Below, one piece after another: positions 6,098-9,074 of a DNA stretch of 9,074 bases. Numbering within the stretch: position 1 is the first letter of the stretch; each line of letters opens with the position of its first letter. The stretch lies in the NCBI GenBank assembly GCA_947173865.1, contig CAMWGS010000063.1:1-9074 (forward strand). Reading direction: 5' to 3'. A model generated the notes under the pieces. It did no database searches, was not told the DNA's origin, and worked only from the letters and a program-made list of their open reading frames with translations. This DNA is from an uncultured Ruminococcus sp. (lineage in GTDB: Bacteria > Bacillota > Clostridia > Oscillospirales > Ruminococcaceae). The translations under genes were made by a program, and so were the position numbers.

Positions 6098-7027
6098 TTG
6101 GCTGAAACTATTTTAAATCAGACGATAATAATGCTTATTCTGATAGCGGTCGGTGTACTTTGTGCGAAACTGAAGATAATAAGCAGTGACACGAACAGGG
6201 AACTTTCAAAGTTTGTACTTCAGGTTGTAAATCCTGTTGTTATTTTCATGTCGTATCAAAAAGAATACGAAGCACGGCTTGTTAAAAATCTTCTTATTAC
6301 CTTTGCACTGTCCGTGCTGGCGTTTGCCGTAATACTTGCGGTGGCTTACATATTTGTGCGTAAGAAAGACGGCAGACATACGGAAGTAGAGCGGTTTTCC
6401 TCGATTTATTCAAACTGTGCGTTTATGGGTATTCCGCTTATGTCCGCACTTTTCGGCGACGAGGGCGTTTTTTACCTGACCGCTTTTATCACCGTTTTCA
6501 ATCTTGTCGTATGGACTCACGGCGTTATAATTATTTCAGGGGAAAAAAATATGAAAGAGGTAGTAAAAGTATTCTATTCACCCACAATGATAGCGATTGT
6601 TCTCGGAATACTTACGTTTTTCCTGAAAATAAAACTGCCTTCCGTTCCTGAAAGTGCATTGAATTTCATCAAGGAAATAAATACCCCTATGGCAATGATT
6701 GTTTCAGGTGTTACAATATCGGCGACGAATGTTCCAAAACTGCTTAAAAATGCAAGACTTTATTTCATATGTCTTGTCAAACTGATAATTATACCTGCTG
6801 TGTTGGCTCTTGTGATGTCACTTTTCAGCGTCGATGAAGAAGTAAGAATGACTGTAATTGTTGCTGCTGCGTCTCCGCCTGCTGCCATGTGTACTCTTTT
6901 CTGCATAAAGTACAATAAAAATTCAGTTTACGCTTCTGAAATATTTACAGCAGGAACTATACTTTCAGTATTAACACTTCCTGTAATTGTAAAATTTACG
7001 GAAATTTTAACAAATTTACTGCATTAA
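6098..7027 (+). CDS. AEC (auxin efflux carrier) family permease
   Basis: This is a 309-residue integral membrane transporter of the AEC family, which includes bacterial malate/malonate-type carriers; the substrate cannot be read from sequence. About ten hydrophobic segments fit two five-helix halves: roughly 8-26, 38-54, 66-88, 103-120, 124-146, 161-178, 194-212, 221-243, 249-270 and 281-303. Family-typical motifs are KFVLQVVNPVVIF (38-50), SIYSNCAFMGIPLMSALFG (102-120), INTPMAMIVSGVTIS (194-208) and AAASPPAAMCTLF (256-268), with helix-breaking Asn-Pro and Pro-Pro pairs. Length is normal. Translation starts at TTG behind GGAGGGG. It is divergent from cca and upstream of the ROK regulator gene, which has its own promoter. 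If that regulator responds to a metabolite, the permease is a plausible target, but this is only positional inference. No convincing terminator follows. Confidence 0.9.
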   Translation: MAETILNQTIIMLILIAVGVLCAKLKIISSDTNRELSKFVLQVVNPVVIFMSYQKEYEARLVKNLLITFALSVLAFAVILAVAYIFVRKKDGRHTEVERFSSIYSNCAFMGIPLMSALFGDEGVFYLTAFITVFNLVVWTHGVIIISGEKNMKEVVKVFYSPTMIAIVLGILTFFLKIKLPSVPESALNFIKEINTPMAMIVSGVTISATNVPKLLKNARLYFICLVKLIIIPAVLALVMSLFSVDEEVRMTVIVAAASPPAAMCTLFCIKYNKNSVYASEIFTAGTILSVLTLPVIVKFTEILTNLLH

Positions 7028-7071
7028 GTTTGTAAAAAATGCTGATTTTAATATTTTTTTCGGAAAAATGT

Positions 7072-7099
7072 TTGAAATTTAGTCAATATGTGTTATAAT
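7072..7099 (+). promoter_or_regulatory. Promoter of the ROK regulator gene
   Basis: TTGAAA (7072-7077) and TATAAT (7094-7099, perfect) have a 16-bp spacer, with TGT directly before the -10 (extended -10). Transcription would begin near 7105-7107, just before the palindrome. Confidence 0.75.
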
Positions 7100-7110
7100 T
7101 AATATATATC

Positions 7111-7141
7111 ACAGCACAAATTTATTATAAAATACTGCTGT
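7111..7141. promoter_or_regulatory. 31-bp imperfect palindrome, likely operator of the ROK regulator
   Basis: The palindrome is centred on T7126. Outer arms ACAGCA (7111-7116) and TGCTGT (7136-7141) match perfectly, and so do inner arms TTTAT (7121-7125) and ATAAA (7127-7131). Overall 12 of 15 pairs match. It starts about 5 bp after the expected transcription start and ends 39 bp before the chosen start codon, a classic place for autorepression. Its length and two-part arms suit a dimeric winged-helix repressor. It could also fold weakly as RNA, but the internal mismatches favour a DNA site. Confidence 0.6.
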
Positions 7142-7180
7142 CTTTATATTTAATCAAGGAAAGGAATGGAGTTTATCATT

Positions 7181-8401
7181 ATGGAAAAAAGAGGAATTAG
7201 CAAACTTGATTTGAAAAGACGTAACAGAATGCAGATTCTGCGTGTTATCCGTGAATCTGGTCCTATTTCAAGGGTTGATGTGGCAAGTGCTTTGGAAATT
7301 ACAAGAGCAGCTGTTACTATTATTACTAATGAAATGATTGAAGAGGGCGTTCTTGTAGAAATCGGAGAAGCACCTGTAAATACTGAGAAACTTCAGAAAG
7401 GCAGAAGAAAGATTCTCATTGACATCAATGTGAACAGCCGTTTTGCACTCGGTGCTACAGTTGACGAAAAGGAAGTAAGTGTTGGTCTTACAAATCTCAA
7501 TTCTGAAATCCTCGACAAGTCAAGCATGATTATTGACGAAAGAACAACAAGCAAGGATATTATCAATTACATAATCAAAACAAGCAGTGAAATGATTGAC
7601 AACAGCTGTCTTACAAAGGATAAGATTCTTGGTCTTGGTGTAGGTGTTGTTCCTTCAATGTGGGGGAAACTGAAAATATTCTATAAGGATGGTGTACTTG
7701 ATTTCAGCAATTTTATCGACAAGCTGAAAAGCGGTCTGGACTTTGATATTCACTGCGGAAATGCTATCGGTCTCATGGCTCTTGCAAACAACGATTTCAG
7801 AGTACAGAACGGTTATCAGACAAATCAGGCTTTCATCTGCAACGGCAATCAGGTTAATCTTGCTGTTGTAAATAAAAACGAACTTTCAAGCGACTATATT
7901 TCATATACTTCAACTATTGAAAAATATATTGTTGCTCCCGACGGAAAGCAGTATGAGGGTTATCCTAACGGTTCTGTAAAGGCTGAACTTTCAAGAATTG
8001 CTATGCTTAACGCTTTCTATGATATTTATTCAAAGGAAAAAACTCCCGTTCTCTATGAACTCACAGAGGGCGACAAGAGCAGAATAAATACGGATAATGT
8101 ATTTATGGCACTTATGAGAGGTGAAGAAGCGGTCAAGAATCTTGTTGACAGTCTTATTGCAAAGTATGCCGTTCTTATCAACAACCTTTCAATCAGCCAT
8201 TTTGCAAAGAAGATTGTTCTTCACAATTTCAAGCTCAATGAAAAGCAGTTTGATTATATAAAGAGAGAAATGATTCATCTTATAAGCGAAGAAATCGCAG
8301 ACAGAGTTGTTCTCAGCAAGCTTGACGGAAAAAATAATTTCCTTGGTGGCTGTTCTCTCATTATTCAGGATAACTTCTATGTAAGAGGCGGAATGCAGTA
8401 A
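7181..8401 (+). CDS. ROK-family transcriptional regulator with degenerate sugar/zinc site
   Basis: This 406-residue protein has an N-terminal winged helix-turn-helix (about 14-62, including ISRVDVASALEITRAAVT) and a ROK domain (about 87-396), the layout of XylR, NagC and Mlc. The segment ILGLGVGVVPS (149-159) is the usual GIGVGVPG-type strand. The functional sites are altered. The stretch matching GHxxVxPDGxxCxCGxxGC reads EKYIVAPDG then KQYEGYPNGS, so the zinc ligands His and three Cys become Lys248, Tyr258, Gly260 and Ser265. The ENDxNxxxxGE sugar-site motif reads GNAIGLMALAN, with Ala195 at the catalytic Asp. It is therefore a DNA-binding regulator without kinase activity and probably with a different ligand or none. 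ATG 7181 is chosen because GGAG lies 9 nt upstream, close to the local norm; ATG 7166 would add five residues and remains possible. It is monocistronic, ended by a strong terminator, and likely autoregulated. Confidence 0.9.
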   Translation: MEKRGISKLDLKRRNRMQILRVIRESGPISRVDVASALEITRAAVTIITNEMIEEGVLVEIGEAPVNTEKLQKGRRKILIDINVNSRFALGATVDEKEVSVGLTNLNSEILDKSSMIIDERTTSKDIINYIIKTSSEMIDNSCLTKDKILGLGVGVVPSMWGKLKIFYKDGVLDFSNFIDKLKSGLDFDIHCGNAIGLMALANNDFRVQNGYQTNQAFICNGNQVNLAVVNKNELSSDYISYTSTIEKYIVAPDGKQYEGYPNGSVKAELSRIAMLNAFYDIYSKEKTPVLYELTEGDKSRINTDNVFMALMRGEEAVKNLVDSLIAKYAVLINNLSISHFAKKIVLHNFKLNEKQFDYIKREMIHLISEEIADRVVLSKLDGKNNFLGGCSLIIQDNFYVRGGMQ

Positions 8402-8415
8402 AATATATTAATACG

Positions 8416-8447
8416 ACTGCCGTGCAGAAATGTACGGCAGTTTTTTT
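8416..8447 (+). terminator. Rho-independent terminator of the ROK regulator gene
   Basis: An 11-bp stem (ACTGCCGTGCA 8416-8426 with TGTACGGCAGT 8431-8441, one G-U pair) is closed by a GAAA tetraloop. It runs into seven T residues (8441-8447) and lies 14 bp after the stop. It is the clearest terminator in the window. Confidence 0.93.
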
Positions 8448-8471
8448 GTTCTTTATACCTGACTTTCTGCA

Positions 8472-8477
8472 TATAAT
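8472..8477 (+). promoter_or_regulatory. Possible -10 element before the 99-aa membrane protein gene
   Basis: TATAAT occurs 20 bp before the start, after a strong terminator, so a promoter is needed in this gap. The -35 at 17 bp (TTCTTT) is poor. The octamer CATATAAT (8470-8477) also fits a sigma-E-type -10 (CATAYNNT), with ATA at 8455-8457 as a badly spaced -35. Confidence 0.4.
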
Positions 8478-8497
8478 TAAAAAAAGGAGCTGATAAT

Positions 8498-8797
8498 ATG
8501 GAAACAGAAACAACTCAGGAAGAAATTACGGAAGAAAATTCAGAACCCGAAAAAGAAGAATGTGAGGACAATACAGAAGAACTTCTTGAAAAATATGACC
8601 AACGTTCACAAAGAAAAGCGGACGACGTTCCTGCAATGCAGACTGTTGTATGTATTATTACTGCTGTTCTGCTGTTCGGACTGAACGCTTTTTATCCCGA
8701 AACCTGCGGAGAAATTTTTAAAAAACTGAAAGAACTGGCGTTCAGTCAGAAAGAAATTTTTCCCAATCCGATAGACCTAATAACAGAACTGCTTTGA
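8498..8797 (+). CDS. Small acidic single-pass membrane protein upstream of the M50 protease
   Basis: This 99-residue protein matches no family I know. It has an acidic, probably disordered N-terminus (residues 1-44, mostly Glu/Asp/Thr/Asn), one hydrophobic helix (about 47-65, MQTVVCIITAVLLFGLNAF), and a short tail of about 34 residues with an amphipathic Lys-rich stretch (IFKKLKEL) and a PNPIDLITELL end. There is no cleavable signal. The likely topology is N-terminus inside, but flanking charges are not decisive. ATG 8498-8500 has AGGAG 8 nt upstream. Its TGA shares four bases (TTGA, 8794-8797) with a possible TTG start of the M50 protease, suggesting coupled translation. In Bacillus the gene before spoIVFB is spoIVFA, a single-pass anchor and inhibitor. 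This protein takes the same position but lacks SpoIVFA's LytM domain, so a partner role is inference. Confidence 0.82.
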   Translation: METETTQEEITEENSEPEKEECEDNTEELLEKYDQRSQRKADDVPAMQTVVCIITAVLLFGLNAFYPETCGEIFKKLKELAFSQKEIFPNPIDLITELL

Positions 8798-9074
8798 TAA
8801 AAATAAAAAATACCGTATACAGCGTAAAATTTTCATTTCTTCTCTTCAACGCACTTATTTTTCTGCTGAGGGAAAACAGTGTCATAATGAATTTCTATGC
8901 GGTGTGTATTATTCACGAACTGGGTCATCTGTTTGCCGTTTGTATTACAGGCGGAAAAATAAGGTCTGTTGTTTTCAGCGGAACGGGTGTTGTAATTACT
9001 CCCGAAAAAAATTCGCCTCATGAACTTTTTGTTATGCTTTCAGGTCCTTGTGCGAATCTTGTCGTATTTATAAT
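8794..9074 (+). CDS. M50 site-2-type membrane metalloprotease, SpoIVFB-like (N-terminal part)
   Basis: The first 93 codons are present and the gene runs off the right edge. Visible parts are a first membrane segment (about 12-25, KFSFLLFNALIFLL), a second carrying the zinc motif HELGH (41-45, in YAVCIIHELGHLFAVCITGG) and the M50 motif SGPCANLVVF (83-92). The second zinc-site motif (usually N-x-x-P-x-x-x-x-D-G) would lie beyond the window. The segment GGKIRSVVFSGTGVVI between the two matches the layout of SpoIVFB, the protease that releases sigma-K inside the mother-cell membrane during sporulation; another site-2 protease is possible. The start is uncertain. TTG 8794 overlaps the previous stop and keeps the first membrane helix but has no clear ribosome site. 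ATG 8887 has GAGGG upstream but would remove that helix. The frame is open back to 8722 without a better start. Confidence 0.85.
   Translation, partial: MIKIKNTVYSVKFSFLLFNALIFLLRENSVIMNFYAVCIIHELGHLFAVCITGGKIRSVVFSGTGVVITPEKNSPHELFVMLSGPCANLVVFI

Noticed and set aside
7008..7060. Possible terminator after the AEC permease (GCATT/AATGC followed later by a T run)
   Set aside because: The stem has only five pairs with a 12-nt loop, and the T run begins too far downstream for an intrinsic terminator.
8449..8477. Firm sigma-E promoter call before the SpoIVFB-like operon
   Set aside because: The -10 fits CATATAAT, but the -35 candidate is a poor match at the wrong distance. It is kept only as a low-confidence -10.
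8833..9021. Minus-strand open frame opposite the M50 protease
   Set aside because: It lies opposite the HELGH and SGP-x-x-N coding stretch, so it is a shadow frame with no support of its own.

Overview
The window reads as chromosomal sequence from a low-to-moderate GC, anaerobic, spore-former-related Firmicute. Ruminococcus or another Oscillospiraceae member is my best guess. The grounds are pyruvate formate-lyase activation, two SpoIIQ/SpoIVFB-type proteins, strong GGAGG-type ribosome sites about 8 nt before starts, frequent GTG/TTG starts and AT-rich sigma-A promoters. The genus is inferred, not proven. There is no tRNA or rRNA, CRISPR array, insertion sequence or phage gene, and no gene-free stretch longer than about 155 bp.

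Layout: positions 1-5953 are all on the minus strand. Read in transcription order (right to left) they are cca then pflA (sharing an ATGA stop/start), a SpoIIQ-like membrane-anchored LytM protein closed by a hairpin, a zinc-ribbon single-pass membrane protein, purA behind its own promoter, and an incomplete acidic protein with six copies of a V-[ST]-A-P-V-L-D-D motif that continues past position 1. Positions 5954-6097 form a divergent promoter region. Positions 6098-9074 are on the plus strand: an AEC-family permease starting at TTG, a ROK-family repressor with a 31-bp palindrome in its 5' leader and a textbook terminator behind it, a 99-aa acidic single-pass membrane protein, and the first 93 codons of an M50 site-2-type protease resembling SpoIVFB.

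How they fit together: purA (AMP synthesis), cca (tRNA 3' end maturation) and pflA (glycyl-radical activation) are housekeeping or core fermentation genes with no obvious common pathway. The SpoIIQ-like and SpoIVFB-like proteins point to sporulation or an envelope-signalling descendant of it. In Bacillus they act in the same forespore-engulfment/pro-sigmaK complex; here they lie about 5 kb apart on opposite strands.

Most worth a second look: the ROK regulator whose four zinc ligands and catalytic Asp are all replaced, together with its likely auto-operator; the small membrane protein sitting where SpoIVFA would be expected before the M50 protease; the LytM protein with Asn in place of a catalytic His; and the repeat protein next to purA. 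I see no clear evidence of a wholly new multi-gene system.
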